From: Opisthocomus hoazin
Taxonomy: Eukaryota; Chordata; Aves; Opisthocomiformes; Opisthocomidae
DNA length: 64,000 bases
Assembly (NCBI RefSeq): GCF_030867145.1
Contig: NC_134440.1
Location: 4,464,001 to 4,528,000 of the forward strand
Direction: 5' to 3'
In this document: piece by piece, positions 50,097-62,800 of the stretch
Numbering within the stretch: position 1 is the first letter of the stretch
How the letters are laid out: each line of letters begins with the position of its first letter
Made by a program: the position numbers and the translations under genes
Notes under the pieces: generated by a model
The model's database searches: none
What the model was told of the DNA's origin: nothing
Seen by the model: the letters and a program-made list of their open reading frames with translations, nothing else

Positions 50097-50146
50097 TTAT
50101 TATTATTACTGTTGTTGTTGTTATTATCATCATCATCACCATCATC
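50097..50146. repeat. Mixed trinucleotide microsatellite (ATT/GTT/ATC)
   Basis: Runs of ATT, then GTT, then ATC triplets extend over 50 bp. The His- and Tyr-rich frames here come from the repeat. Confidence 0.85.
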
Positions 50147-50777
50147 TTTCTTCTGCAGCTGCTTACCCGAAGCGGAGCTGGACTCTGACCCTTTCTACAT
50201 ACCCTGCCCCAAAGGAGGAGGCAAATACCTTGAAAATGATTCCTGTTCAACCTGCCAAGCCAGCACAATTACTTCCCTTCGATCACAAAGGTATAAAAAT
50301 AAACATCTGTCATCCACACATAACCTTTTGGTTTGTCAGCAGAAGTGCTGCTGCTGTCCCCAGTATATTTTATGGCCCAGCCCAGCCCCATCCCTGCTAT
50401 CTCCAGCTCTTGGGGCTGTCACTCAGCGGCAATTTCCCACTCTGGATCTGCGAGAAGGAGAAGCTGCGGATCCTCTGGCACTGTCAGGATATCATTAACC
50501 TTTGCTTTGGATTTAAATGGTCTTTTCTTGTCAGTTCAGAGCTGTGCAGTCATTTACTTCCAGCCTCCTTGCTTACAGCCTCCTTCCATCCTCCAGGTCT
50601 TGGGCACCGCTTTGCTTGGTCTCAGCATGACCTGGAGCCCACACACACGTGCACCCAGCAGACGTGTGTGTCTCTGCTCCACTGCTGTCCTCTCCATCTC
50701 CACGGAGGATGCACATGGCAGAACCAGCACATCCACCCAGGAAACCCAGCTCCGCTGCAGCACCGGGTCAAAACTGA

Positions 50778-50881
50778 GCAGCCTGATCCTATTGAAGATG
50801 TCCCTGCTTATCGCAGGGAGGTTGGACTCGATGACTTTTAAAGGCCCCTTCCAACCTGACCCATTCCATGAGTCTGATTCT
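50778..50881 (+). mobile_element. CR1 3' end fragment
   Basis: GATGTCCCTGCTTATCGCAG, GGAGGTTGGACTCGATGACT, GGCCCCTTCCAACCTGACCC and ATTCCATGAGTCTGATTCTG are the last ~100 bp of a CR1 element, ending in decayed octamers. Confidence 0.88.
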
Positions 50882-51088
50882 GCACCCACCAGCATGGCAG
50901 CAAACCTCATCCCAGCAATCCCAACCATACCAGACGGATGATGGAGCTCCTCCAGCTTGCTCTGTGCACACACGGGCTGGCACGCTGCTCTCATGGCTGC
51001 TTACAACACAACGAGGGATGCTCCAGCCACCTCCCCCTCCACCCAAACTCACCTTTTCCTCCCCCATAGAATGTAGGAATTAGACGTT

Positions 51089-51566
51089 CACAGAATCACA
51101 GAATGGTGGGGGTTGGCAGGGCCCTCTGGGGGTCACCCAGCCCAACCCCCTGCCCAAGCAGGGTCACCCACAGCAGGCTGCACAGCACCGCGTCCAGGCG
51201 GGGCTGGAATATCTCCAGAGAAGGAGACTCCACAGCCTCCCTGGGCAGCCTGGGCCAGGGCTCCGTCACCCTCAGAGGGAAGAAGCTCTTCCTCGGGTTC
51301 AGATGGAGCTTCCTCTGCTCCAGTTTGTGCCCGTTGCCCCTTGTCCTGTCGCTGGGCACCACTGAACAGAGTCTGTCCCCGTCCTCCTGACACCTACCCT
51401 GCAGATATTTAGAGGCATTTCTAAGGTCCCCTCTCAGCCTTCTCTTCTCCAGGCTGAACAAGCCCAGCTCCCTCAGCCTCTCCTCGTAGCAGAGATGTTC
51501 CAGTCCCCTCCTCATCCTCGTAGCCCTGCGCTGGACTCTCTCCAGTAGCTCCTCATCTTTCAATGC
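51089..51566 (-). mobile_element. CR1 LINE 3' fragment with an intact 156-codon ORF2 remnant
   Basis: On the minus strand an unbroken frame (51563 down to 51096) encodes the C-terminal end of the CR1 ORF2 reverse transcriptase. It has KDEELLERVQRRATRM, RLRELGLFSLEKRRLRGDL, SDRTRGNGHKL, PRKSFFPLRV and LPREAVESPSLEIF. The element ends at CATTCTGTGATTCTGTG (plus-strand 51089 onward). The endonuclease and RT catalytic core are missing through 5' truncation. It is orientated opposite to the CR1 pieces at 27.7 and 50.8 kb. Confidence 0.95.
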
Positions 51567-53675
51567 AACCCCAGGTGCCCTTTTTTTCCACTTGCTTTTA
51601 GCTTAATTTGTGCTTGTTACCCCAGGCTCCAGAGGACAAGAAAAGCTGTGGAAACGACAAATTTCCACATCTCCAGTTTGGTGCTTTTGCCCCGGCAGCC
51701 CCAGTTTTTCCCTCTCCAGCCATGCAACTCTTTTAATTACAGAGGCGGCAACGCCAGGGAGAGGCATTGACAGGGAGAGCGGCTCGATGCGGATATCGGC
51801 TGCTTCTCCCCATAAATCACTCCCCGGCGCTGGTTTGTGTTTCCCAAAGCTCTGGGGGGGTGGCAGGGCTGGGGACCCCGATGCTACCAGTGCTTCAGGG
51901 CTGGTAGTTTCTTGCCCACTAACTCACTGGAGTATTTCCCCTCCTCATTCGAGGAGCTGCGGGAGCATTGCCAGCACAGCCAGCCCTTTTCCTGGGAATT
52001 TAGGGGAAATCAAGTGGCCATTTTTAGGTGTGTGTAGATGTGAGAGACAAGCCCCAGGTGCCTTTATAGCAGCAGCTCTCCTTCCTCGGTCAGACCCTGG
52101 GAGGTCTCTTTGGCTCATGGTCTCTGCTCCCCTCCCCATGGTCACATCACTGTGTGGGCTACCTGGATCAAACACACCAAAAATTAAAAAAAAAAATCAA
52201 AATAGGTGACTTTTCCAAATGCAAAAGCAAGTTGCTTCTCTGATGCTTTGCACATGGGGTGCAGGCAGACAAATGCCGCTGCTCGGGGTGGTCGAGACGC
52301 AGCCGCAGCTGCTCTGCACCTCGCTCAGCACCCAGCAAAGCAAACCAGCAAAAATTACCAACCCCAGGAGCATCGGGTGCCTGCGGTGCCCAGGTCGGTG
52401 TGCTGGCAGGGAGCGGACGGGGATGTGCATCACATCCTCCTCTGTCAGCGGCCCGGAGGGACGTCCGTGGCTTTCTCCGCTTTTGCTTTTTGCAGAGTTT
52501 TTCTCTCTGTGTTTCCTGACTTGGAAACAGAGAGGGCTGGAGGGACGTGGTGGGGCCTGAGCACGGCTCGATAGCGAGGGATAAATTGTGGTCCGAGAGT
52601 CGCTCTGTCAGGCTCCCAGAGAGAGTTAACCCTCCCATTAAAAAAATAATAAAAGAAAATAAATAAAAGCTAGAGAAGAAGAATGCAGCCGAGATCAGAT
52701 AGCGGGTAAGCAGCACGTATCAAATCTTGCTCCAGAGGGCTGAGAGCAATGAGATCTTCACGGATGATTGAGGAGATGTGACCGGGCTGGCCCAAATCGC
52801 CTTTGCTGCGGTCGGGAGAAGCCAACGACGTTTTGGGGCAGAAATTGGCTGTTTGGTGATGGAGCTGCAGAGCTCCGCGCTGCCGGTGCTCTGCTCTCTG
52901 CCGAGACCCAGTCGCTGCATGAATATTAAACGATCATCAAATACACAAATGTAATGAGGGCTGGGAGCAGGGCGAGGGGGGAGCGAAGCCGTCTGATCTG
53001 GGACGGGAGCCAGGCGCTTCGCATCGGCCCCACGCTGCTCCCGGAGGCACCGGCAGCTCCCCGAGCTCTCACGACGGGCACAGAGACTCGGAGTTTGCTT
53101 TTGAGCAAGGAAACAAGATTTTCTTCTTCTTTATTATTTTTTTTTTCCCCTACCAGTGAGGGAATTCTTTTCTCCCAGGTCTTCCACCGCAGTCCAGAGC
53201 CAAACATTTAAGGTGAGCTAATGGGAAATGGAGGTTTTGCAAAGGTTTGGGAGCCAGACAGAGGGGAAAGGGCACTGCTGGCCGGGGATTTTAGTAATAT
53301 CAGATATTTGTGTAATTTTGAAACAGTTCCTGTCTTTTGTGCCGCTTTGCACATGAATTTGTTCTCAGCTCAAGCTGGAGGAATGGGGCAGTTTTTGCTT
53401 CTAAGCACCAGAAAGGAAGTTGTGACCATTTCAGGCCAGTTTTATCCATCAAAACCAAACGTACAATTCAGGAAATTCGTGGAAATCAGGTCTGTCCAGC
53501 GGAAAATTTCAGTTCTAACATGAAAAACACTTCTGTAAATGAAAAAATAGCTGAAAGTCCTGTCCACAGCGATGCCAGGAACGCCTGCTCCCTCCAGGCA
53601 CTTGTGGCAGATGCGGGTGGACTCGATGCTCTGCCCTGGACAGGGCACAGACCAGTGGGATGGGGATGTGGAAGC

Positions 53676-53728
53676 TTTTGGCCCCATTTTGGCCCCATTT
53701 TGACCCCTTTTGGCCCCATTTTGGCCCC
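53676..53728. repeat. 11-bp tandem repeat (TTTTGGCCCCA)
   Basis: There are about five copies of an 11-bp unit TTTTGGCCCCA, one of them changed to TTTTGACCCC. Confidence 0.85.
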
Positions 53729-56496
53729 AGTCAGAGGCGCAATGCTCGGGGAGTGGCGACGCTGCTCAGCAATGGGCTCCAGCCCGCCCGCCCGCACGTG
53801 CAGGACACGTCTCCCCACGGAGCCATCCTCCCAGATCGTTAGAGGAAAACAATTACTATGCAAATCTTAATGAATCAGGGCCGCAACCCACAACTGGGAA
53901 CATAAATATCAAAGTGCGGGTTTCGATTGAAGACAGAGGAAGAAGTGTAATTAATTCCATCGCGAACTGCCGCCCTGCTCCAACCGAGAGCCGGGCTGAG
54001 ACTCGCCGCAGGGCTGGATGCGGCCGGGCTGTGCTGTGCCCTGGGCCGGCATCAGGGTGCCGGACCCCATCCCATTCGGGCAGTGCCCCCTCGGACGACA
54101 CGGCTCCGTGTATCTGGATCTCGGCTCTCGGCTCAGAATTAAAAGGTTATTTGAGACTTTGCCAATTGCTTTTGATCTGGTGATGAAAGATGGTGATAAA
54201 TCTTAAGAGACCCAAATTAATAGAGAGGAAATTGATTTTGTAACGTGTGGACTTGTTTTATTAGACTCCTGCAGGCTGGGCGAGATTAGGAAGGCAGGAG
54301 TGTTCGGCCGGATAACGGCACCAGCCCGTCTCTGCCAGCTCCGTTCACGCAGGCAGCACCGCACCCCATGCGGGCACAGCCCCCCACCCACCCACCTTTA
54401 CCCAGATACGGGCAAAATAAACCTATTGCCGGGTCCTGTCCCCACGGCACGCCTTGCCATGGGCTGGTGGGGTGGTGGGGGGGACCGTGCAGGTACCCAA
54501 ACTCTTCCCCATCGATGCCTCCTTCCTTGCCACGCCACAAGACACATTTACTTATTTGAAGGCTGCAGACCCTGCTTCTCCCTCCCTCCTCAAATTACCC
54601 CCCAGACCTGGAGCGTGACCTTCCAGCTGCAAAGATCTGAACTGCTGGAGTGACAGCTTTATAAATAATGGAGTTGGCAGCCAAAAGACTGGGCGCTCAC
54701 ATCTGTTTATTAATTATAATGACTTGGTATCATTCATTAAGAGCTGGAATTTATGTATCAGGGAGAGGTGGAGTGCCACACGGCATTAGGGTTTGATTTT
54801 GTTCTGTGAGATGGCAGAGGAGCCCAGAAATTAGGAATGACTCTGTGCATTGGGCAGGAAAGAGATGTACGTATCAAGCTAACGACATGAGAGAGAAGCA
54901 AAATTGAGATACATGGCGCATGCCCGCTCCGCTCCAGAGGAGTAAATGGACGTACATATTATTATTGCAATATAATTTGAGCAAAGTATTTTCCTAGGAT
55001 CTAGAGCGTTTGCTATAGTTAATTGAGATCCTGAAGTTCAGTGCCTTTCATTATAGCAAAGCTCTGGAGCGGAATACTCTCGGCTAATGATCAGAGCAAG
55101 ATGGAAAGGGCATTTACCGGAGCTGAATAATGTGGCTTGGAGGTGGGAGAGTGTCAGCAAACACGCTCGACTCCCACGCCGGGGCTGCTCCGTGGCACGG
55201 CAGTGTAAATCTGGAGTGAGCTGGAAAAAAACCTTCCTGGGGTGTAAAAGAAAGCTGGAGCTTGGCTTGGTGGAGCCAGGGGCTTGCGCGGAGAAGCTTT
55301 GCACGCTGGCGTGTCTGAACCCACGGAGTGGGTGAGCACCGCAGCCTTGCAGACAGGGGTTTGCTCTCCGGGTCTGTGTGTGTAAGGATGCCACCTCCCC
55401 ATAAGCCCACCATCCTGGGATGGAGCGGGACCGGCTCCTCCAGCAGCCCCACGCAGCCTCAGGGGACTGCAAGACCTTCCCTGCCTTCTCCCCCAGCCCC
55501 ACTTTCCAGCTCATAACCATGCCATCCTCCAAGCAACGGCTTCTCTCTGCCTTTCTCCATCCCAAACTAATCTGGACTAACAACGGGAGCAGTTATCCTA
55601 ATAACCTCCACCCTGCTGGAGAAATAATTACTGCAAGTCCAGAAGCAAATGTTAAAAAAGTAATAACGGAGCTCAATAACTCGCGGGATGGGAGCCCGGT
55701 GAGCTGCCAGCGGCAGCTCCAGTTCAGCCCGTGCCACCGTCCCCTGCCTAAACCTTACTGGGACCGAGCTGGATGTCTGATACATCTCTGCACCAAGGAG
55801 GAAAACCCATGGTGAATGCCACTGGGGTGACAGCCAGGTCCCGCCTCTGGCCGGAGGCATCGAGCTCTGGCTCTTGGGTCGTTCTCCTGCACCTTGAATG
55901 TTTTTTATGCTGATTCATATTTTTATGCCCATGCAACCATCACAGCAAGAACCGGCCCCGTACCCAGGGGATCAGCAAAGCACAAACCAGAGGCTCAGCT
56001 TGCACCGCCGGAGCGATGCCTGCCACAACCCCTCCACCCCTCAGCTCTTCCAAACACAAAAGCAATCTTTTATCACCGATCAGGCTGCACAGCCACCAAA
56101 CACCCGGGGCTTGGGGGGTCTTCCCCACCCCCCCAGAAAAAGGGTCCCCCGGGAAATGCGAGCCCTCAATCATTTTGATGTGTGCACCTCGGCGCCTGTC
56201 AGCCATCCCACTCCACCTGTGCACAGCAGGCTTCGCTTTTCATTAGAAATAAAAATAACCCTTGTCAGAAGGTGATTTTTTTTTTTTCCCCGCCGTTGAA
56301 CGCGGAGACGGCAGATGAGTGTCGGCTGAGCCGGGGCCCCCTGGCAAGGCTGGAAGCCAGAGAATTTCTCTGGAGTTTTTCTAGGTTTAGCGAGGCGGAA
56401 AATAGACAAGGAGAACACAAAAGCAAAGGCCGTCACTCAGGGTAACTTTATCTCAAATTAATCCTGCCAAAACGTGGCAGCGAGGGAAGGACCGGT

Positions 56497-56511
56497 GGGG
56501 GGGGGGGGGGG
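56497..56511. repeat. G15 homopolymer
   Basis: There is a run of 15 G following ACCGGT. It is prone to quadruplex formation and to length error. Confidence 0.85.
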
Positions 56512-58310
56512 AAGTAAAATCAGACGTAATACGGAGCAAGTTCTAATAAAAAGCTGTTTTTTCCAGTGGCCAGTGTGTCTAATGGCTCTGTTTCAGGGCG
56601 CAGGTATTCCCTCTCTGCCGCAGCTCCCAGGGTGCTGGACTTCTCCCTCCCGCCGAGGAGGGTGCTGGGGATGGGGTCTGGGTGCTGCCTGGCACATCAC
56701 AGCACCCACCAGCGAGGGATGCCCCAGCACCAGCAAATTCAAGGCTTTAACCAGCAAGAAAGCAATTTCAGCTTCTTTTTAGAACCAAAAGTTGGGTGGG
56801 GAGGAGGGAGAGCCCCAAAAATGCAGGGGCAGTGGAAGACTGGGTGGCACTGGGGGTCGAGGAGGTGATGGCACCCACCACCGTGGAGGGGAAGGAGGGT
56901 GAGGAAGGCCCCGCAGACGCATGGAGCTGGGGTATGTGCTGGGCTGCGCGGGAGTCTGGGAGCCCGCAGAGGATCTGGCGCTGCTTCTTCTCCCCCGTGC
57001 GCCATAGCTGCTCTTTGGAAATTAAATTTAAAAGCCACACAAGAGAAACAGCCCCCCGGGTGCCTCGGTGCCAGGTTCCCCATCCCACGCCCGGGGGTTG
57101 CCAGGTCCTCTCCTTTTAGCATCGCTCTTCTTTCCACCGATGCTTTTATTTTATTTATTCCCCATCTCGGCTGCTTCCAAGCACCTTTGCCCGGTTGCTA
57201 TAGCACCGCCTGTGCCAGAGATGCCCTCCTTGCCCACAAATTTGCCTGATTTCAGCCCAAAAGAGGCCGGGCAGCTGCAGCGTCTGCCCATCCCGCAGGC
57301 AGGGCAGCCTGGGGTCACCCGACCTCCGGCTTTGGGGTGCAGCTTTGTAGCTTCGGTGCCATCCCCCCTCCCTCCCTCGTCCCTGTTTCTAGCTGAATAG
57401 GTTCTCACTGGAAACAAAATAAACCTCCTTATTGCTGGAAAATAAAACTTACACATCTGCCTGGGCTTAGGCAAGGTGTTATTTTGAGCTAGATCCATTT
57501 TAAGACCATGCTGGTCCCGGGGGAAGTGAAGCGGAGTAAGCGTGTTTACACGGGGAGATGGGGAGATCTGTGGCATTAAGCCTTGTCACGCAGAAAACTC
57601 CTTGTTTCCAGCCACTTCTCCTCTCTCCTGTATTTCTGAACCCTGATGCCCCGTGCCTGGTGTTTTATCGGCGTGGAAACACGGCCAAGAGCTCTCCCTG
57701 CTACGTCCCCAGGAGCCAACTGGGACCAGTGCAGGAGTCGTTGCTGGGTGAGGGCTGCGAGGGAGCGGCGCAGAGCAAGAGAGGGCTCAGTCCCGAGCTG
57801 CAGCTCTCTCTGCGCCTGTTTTATGCTGGTGTAAATGACCATGTAGGTGCCAGCGAAGAATGCAGCCCTGATTGAGGCCAGGAGGGAAGCAAGCTCAAAA
57901 TGCAGTCTTTATTATCAATTAACACAAGAGAAGGAGGCTAGTGAAAAAAAAAACCCACCAAAAACCAAAAAACTCATCAAGATCTTGTTTCCTTCTTCCT
58001 CAGCTCAATTTTCCCCTGGAGAAACGACATTTCCTTTGCGAGGGTCACTCTCCAGCCCCCAAACCTCCGCGCTCCAGCTGTTCTGCCGTGGCCCCTTTCC
58101 TCCTCTTTGCCGGTCCTGAGATTTGCACCAGGACATGAAGACTACCCCAGGGCGGGTGGGCGATGCAGGGCACGAGGGGCAGCACCCGCGTCTCCCCACC
58201 GCTGCGGTGCACCTGGTGAGACGGAGGGGTGCAGGGCCACATCTGGCAGGCGTGGGTCCGCTCAGCCTTAACACATCTGGACAGATGAGCGTGCGTCTGA
58301 CAGAGCTCCT

Positions 58311-58341
58311 CAGGCAGGGAGCAGGCAGGGAGCAGGCAGGG
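58311..58341. repeat. 10-bp tandem repeat (CAGGCAGGGAG)
   Basis: There are three near-perfect copies of a GGGAGCAGGCA-type unit. Confidence 0.75.
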
Positions 58342-59709
58342 GCTCTGCAGCGTTAACCCCGCAGGTACTGCGAGGCAAAGCTCGGCTGGGAAAAAAATAA
58401 GCAAATCCCAAGGCACGCGGAATGGAGGGCTCTGGTCCAGCTCCCGGGTCCCGGTCCGGCTGGGTGACCCCGGAGATGAGCAGGGATGTGCACCCATCTC
58501 CCTAAGCACCCTATGTGTTTGGCAGTGGGTTATAATAACACTCTTGTTAAATACTAAAAATCTGCCCAGGTAATAGAAATAAATGGCCAAGGCGCCTTCG
58601 GAGCTGCTCCAAGAGCGTCTGGCACGTCCGTAGGAAAATCGGCCAAGCCATTTGGTGAGCAGCCAGGTGGCAACCCGAAGCTGGAAAGGGGCTTAAAACT
58701 CCAAAGATTTGCGGCCGGCCGTCCTCCAAAACCCTTTTACATGATGAGAGCAATGACCACGGGCCGCATGTCAAGGTGAAACGGGACTGCTTGTACCCAG
58801 CACGGGGCACGTGCAGCCATGATGCATCCGAGCCCCATTTGGGGGAGAGAAGAAAATAGAGTAAAACCTCTGTAGATGCCTGTAGGCTCACATATGCCAG
58901 TGAAAGGATCACACACGTGATCCATGTATCCATGTATCGGTGTGACTGGTGCCCGAGCGGATGCCGTGAACGCAGGCAGCAGAGCCCCGCGTCGGTGGGT
59001 ACGTAGGTGCTGCGTGTGATGCTGCGGCGTGCAGCTGCGTGGCATCGCGTGTGCCAGCCCGCGCTGTGCACAGGGTGCCCGGGGGTCGGGGCTGGCGTGT
59101 CCCGGCGAGCCCGTGGAGACGCTTCCTCCGGGGTTATCTGCGGGTCACGTCCAGCGCTTGCAGAGAAGAAAGACATCTTTTTTCCTGCCCAGTGACCAGG
59201 CTGAACTTCCCAAGCTGTGCGAGTGCCTGTGAGTGAAAACTTCAGCTCATTAATTAAGCCTAGAAAATTAGAAACCAGCCTAAATATAGCCGCCCAATGA
59301 AACTGCAAAACGAAAGGAAAACATCCTTCCAAACCGCCTCGCCCGCCCACCCACCCGCGCTGGCAGGCAAATAAAAGCCAGAAATTCCCATTTAAACTCC
59401 ACATCCCCCGTGCGCGAGCGAAGCTTCGGGGATCCATGCGGGGGAGAAACTCAATTAGAAAAAGAGCTGTTTGCAAAGAGCCTGGTCCGGTCTCCCGTCC
59501 AGAAATCCTGCAGGTCCCTGGGACGCAGGAGCTTCCTCCAGGGTGGGGGAACCTTCCCTTGGCTGCACGGTGCGAAAGCGGGGTGCCTGTCCCCAGGGCT
59601 CGTGCAGGCGGCAGCCGGGTCGCGGGGGGCTCCACCGCCTGACACGGAGCCAAATGCCTGCGGTTTCCTACCAACCTCTTGTTCGGGAGAGGACAACAGG
59701 AAAAGGGAT

Positions 59710-59860
59710 GGAGGAAGGAAGGGAGGGAGGAAGGGAGGAAGGAAGGAAGGAAGGAAGGAAGGAAGGAAGGAAGGAAGGAAGGAAGGAAGGAAGGAAGGAA
59801 GGAAGGAAGGAAGGAAGGAAGGAAGGAAGGAAGGAAGGAAGGAAGGAAGGAAGGAAGGAA
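59710..59860. repeat. GGAA microsatellite, perfect (GGAA)31 core
   Basis: The tract begins with interrupted GGAAGGAAGGGAGG motifs. From 59737 to 59860 it consists of 31 uninterrupted GGAA units. It is a homopurine mirror repeat, able to form triplex (H-DNA), and it consists of stacked ETS core sites. Because twelve bases give four codons without a stop, it produces long Lys-Glu-Gly-Arg frames on plus and Phe-Leu-Pro-Ser frames on minus, which are not genes. Confidence 0.97.
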
Positions 59861-62800
59861 TATAAATTCTTCTCTTCCTCCTCGAGGGCAGGCAGAGCAC
59901 TGAGACCTCATTTGTTCCGCGCAGGGCTCACCAGAGTCCCATAAGGCACATTTCATTCAGCTTTAGTAGACTGTTTCCTATTTTATATCCTGGATAATTT
60001 AATCCAGCCCAAACAAAAGCTTCTCTCCCTGCCCCAAGCACAGCAATTCCCCAACACATTTGTACACTCCAAAGGGGCACAGACCTGCAAAGAGCCATCC
60101 TGGGAGACAGATCCAGATTTTTTTACCCATAGGATCATGCTGGAGAGGTCATTCCCCTGTTAGGTCCTACAGGACACATGCACACACACGTATACACACA
60201 AATCTGTATTTCATGCATCATTTTCCACTTCATTTTGAAACACTTTTCCATAAAGAGGCATCGGCTTCATCAGGGAGATTTGCTGGACCAGGGGCACTGG
60301 AGATGGTGGCGGTGAAGCATCACTGCTTGTGCCCATAGACAGTCCCAGCCAGCTGCCACCTCCTGGGAGGTGACACTACTCTGGCCTCGGTGCCCGAGCC
60401 TGGCACTGCGCATGAGCTTTCCCTCCTGCTGCCTCTCGCCAGGACTCCTGAGCTCCCTCCGGTCCCTGCTGCAGTGATACTCGCTGCAGTCACTGCCTGG
60501 TGTCAGCGGGAAGGTCCCTGGCCCCGGAAGGTAGTGGCTGCATGGCCATCCCGTTGCCACTCTCGTGCGGTGAGGATGATGCCGGGGCTGATGCCGGCTC
60601 GGTGGGTACAGCACCCAATGACGGGTGCCATCCGGCGCAGCCACGAGCAGAGAGCTGAAACAGCAGGACCTCTCCCGCCGCGCTCGCTCGCTGCAAGGCA
60701 CAGCTTTGCTCTCTGCGGGCAGCAACGCTGTGAACCCGGTGGGCACCCAGAGATGGCAAAGCCAGCCAGGCAGCCAGGATGAAGGGCTGCACACAGGCAC
60801 CCTGCGTGACAGCATCTCCCTCCTCCTGGGATACAGGCTGCTGTGGTAATGAGGGCTGTATAAATACCAGGCATCAATCGGCCACAATCCCCTGGCCAAG
60901 GAAAGCAGGGCAGCGGGTTAACAACAGCCCTCAGGGCCAGATCCTCAGCTGCATCCCGAGGAGAGCGGAGAGGGATTCCCTCTCCTCCCCGCGTTCCTCC
61001 AGCTCGGCAGCCCTGGGTTGTGTCGTGCCGCACCGTGATGCTCTGCCATGGCCCATCGGAGTTTACAAGCCATTTGTCTCTTCTGCCTTCCCCCCTTTTA
61101 GCTTCCACGGCCCGTGAGGACAAAGCCAAAAGCAGAGACGAGCTGAGTGACACCCACAAATATGGCCCCGCTGGGACAGGGGGGTCCAAGCGCCGGGGCT
61201 GGAGGGAGTCTGCTTCCAGGTGACAGCAATGCTTGAGTGTCTCAGTCAGCAGCAGCTCCTGAAGAAGGCGGAATGACTAATGACGAATCTCGCCGCACTA
61301 TTCCAACCAGTTTTGCTCTTGTTTTATTCAGACAAAAAGCCTCTGCTGCCTGCTCCAGCCGGGAGAAGCGATTATAATATTGGCAACAGCAGTCATGCGG
61401 ATGGCTCCTGCTCATGCTGGGCTGCCCAAAGGGGTTTTTTGTTGGCAGCTCCCATGGGATGACCCTGAGCGCAGGGGAGGTGGGAAGGGGTGGCCGGTGC
61501 TGAGCAGGACTTGGGGGTGCAGCAGGGAAAGGGATGCAGGGCTGAGCAGGGCTCAGCCCTGGCTGCAGGGATCCTTCTGCACCGGGCTGGAGGAGGTGCG
61601 TACGGCACGGGAGCAAACCCCAGGGAAGCAAGAAGGTGAGGATACTGCCTGGTTTAGCAGCTGGAGGTGGAAGAAGAAGAGGTGACAACTAACAAATGGA
61701 GACAGGGAGACCCACGGGTGACCCAGCCCAGAGGCAGGAGAAGCCACCCCACGGCACACCCTGCTACGTGCCCTCTGCACCCGCGCCAATCCGTGTGCAA
61801 TTGCTTTGCTTTCGAGAAAGTCTGGTGCCCAGCGATAGCAACGGTGCCCAGGCTGTGTGCCTGCCGGTGTCAGCGGCCAGCCCAGCCGTGCTGTGCCACC
61901 TTCTCGCAGCCCCACCAGCACCCACCCACCTTTTCCACTGCAAAAGGAAAATTTGTTTGCAGCAAGGAGGGGAAATTCCTGGCGTTGCTTCTCCTCCCCT
62001 CCCCCATCACTCCCACGGGGTCCGGCCGGTGTTTGGGAAGTCGCCCTGGGAGGGCATTGCCGCAGTGTGGTTTCACATCAGCTTTGGCTCATGGTGGGGA
62101 AAGCCAAACCCCAGCGTGGGTGTGAGTTTGGGCCTTACATACGGAGTGGGTTACATTCACGGCGAGGCTGTTCGCAGCATCCCACGCAGCTTTTCCTTAT
62201 TTAGCCCGTTCCATATTTATCCCACGGGCTCCTCTTCCCCACACCACAACCCATCTCAATTCAGCCACCGCCGAGCAAAGGGTGAGCTCCAGCCCCACCG
62301 AGCAGCTGAGCTAGAAACATCCCTGCTGGAAATGAACCCGGAGGGAAATCAGCTGCTGGTGGCTTATTTATTTCCCCAACAGATTGCTTTCTGCATCTAA
62401 CAAGTTGCTGTCAGCGCCGGGCACAAGGATGCTGCTGCCTTGATCCAGAGCACCCGCATTCGCACCGAGCCAGCCTGGAGCACAAAGATCCACTTTTAGG
62501 CTTGGAAGCTAAAAAGATTCATCAAGATTTTATAGCTTTTTCTCTGCAATTATGAAACGGTGACCACAAGCCAAATACCTCTGTCCTTTACCTTCCTGCA
62601 CCACCAATGACTTTGGTGCAATAGAGAACAAAATTCAGCCTGCCATTTTTCACTGCAAAGACAGAATTCAGCCCGTAATGTTCTTGATAAAGCAAAGTAC
62701 CAATGACACAGCTGAAAAACATCAGCGGAGCAAAGAGCGGTGAAAACTTCCCTGGGCTTCCATATGGCACCGCTCCATCTTGGACCGTGTTATTATTATA

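Larger units (their letters stand above)
36185..50777. other. Non-coding DNA with no supported gene
   Basis: There are many chance frames but none with a recognisable domain or a convincing exon pair. AT-rich blocks at 38515-38690, 39150-39300, 41090-41480, 42000-42180 and 48220-48430 resemble conserved regulatory DNA. CpG-rich patches lie at 43260-43510 and 46140-46640. Poly-A runs occur at 38494-38507 and 40377-40389. Confidence 0.5.
51567..59736. other. Non-coding DNA with no supported gene
   Basis: No exon is supported. Small tandem repeats and a G15 tract are listed separately. The AT-rich block at 54650-55110 and the stretch at 54130-54260 resemble conserved regulatory DNA. CpG-rich sequence occurs at about 53975-54120 and 58990-59200. 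Confidence 0.5.

Noticed and set aside
51103-51412. Plus-strand frames over the CR1 fragment
   Set aside because: They are antisense shadows of the CR1 ORF2 remnant on the minus strand.
58547-59956. 469-codon minus-strand frame and the matching plus-strand Lys-Glu-Gly-Arg frames
   Set aside because: Their length comes from the GGAA microsatellite, which has no stop in any frame; the rest has no domain or splice logic.
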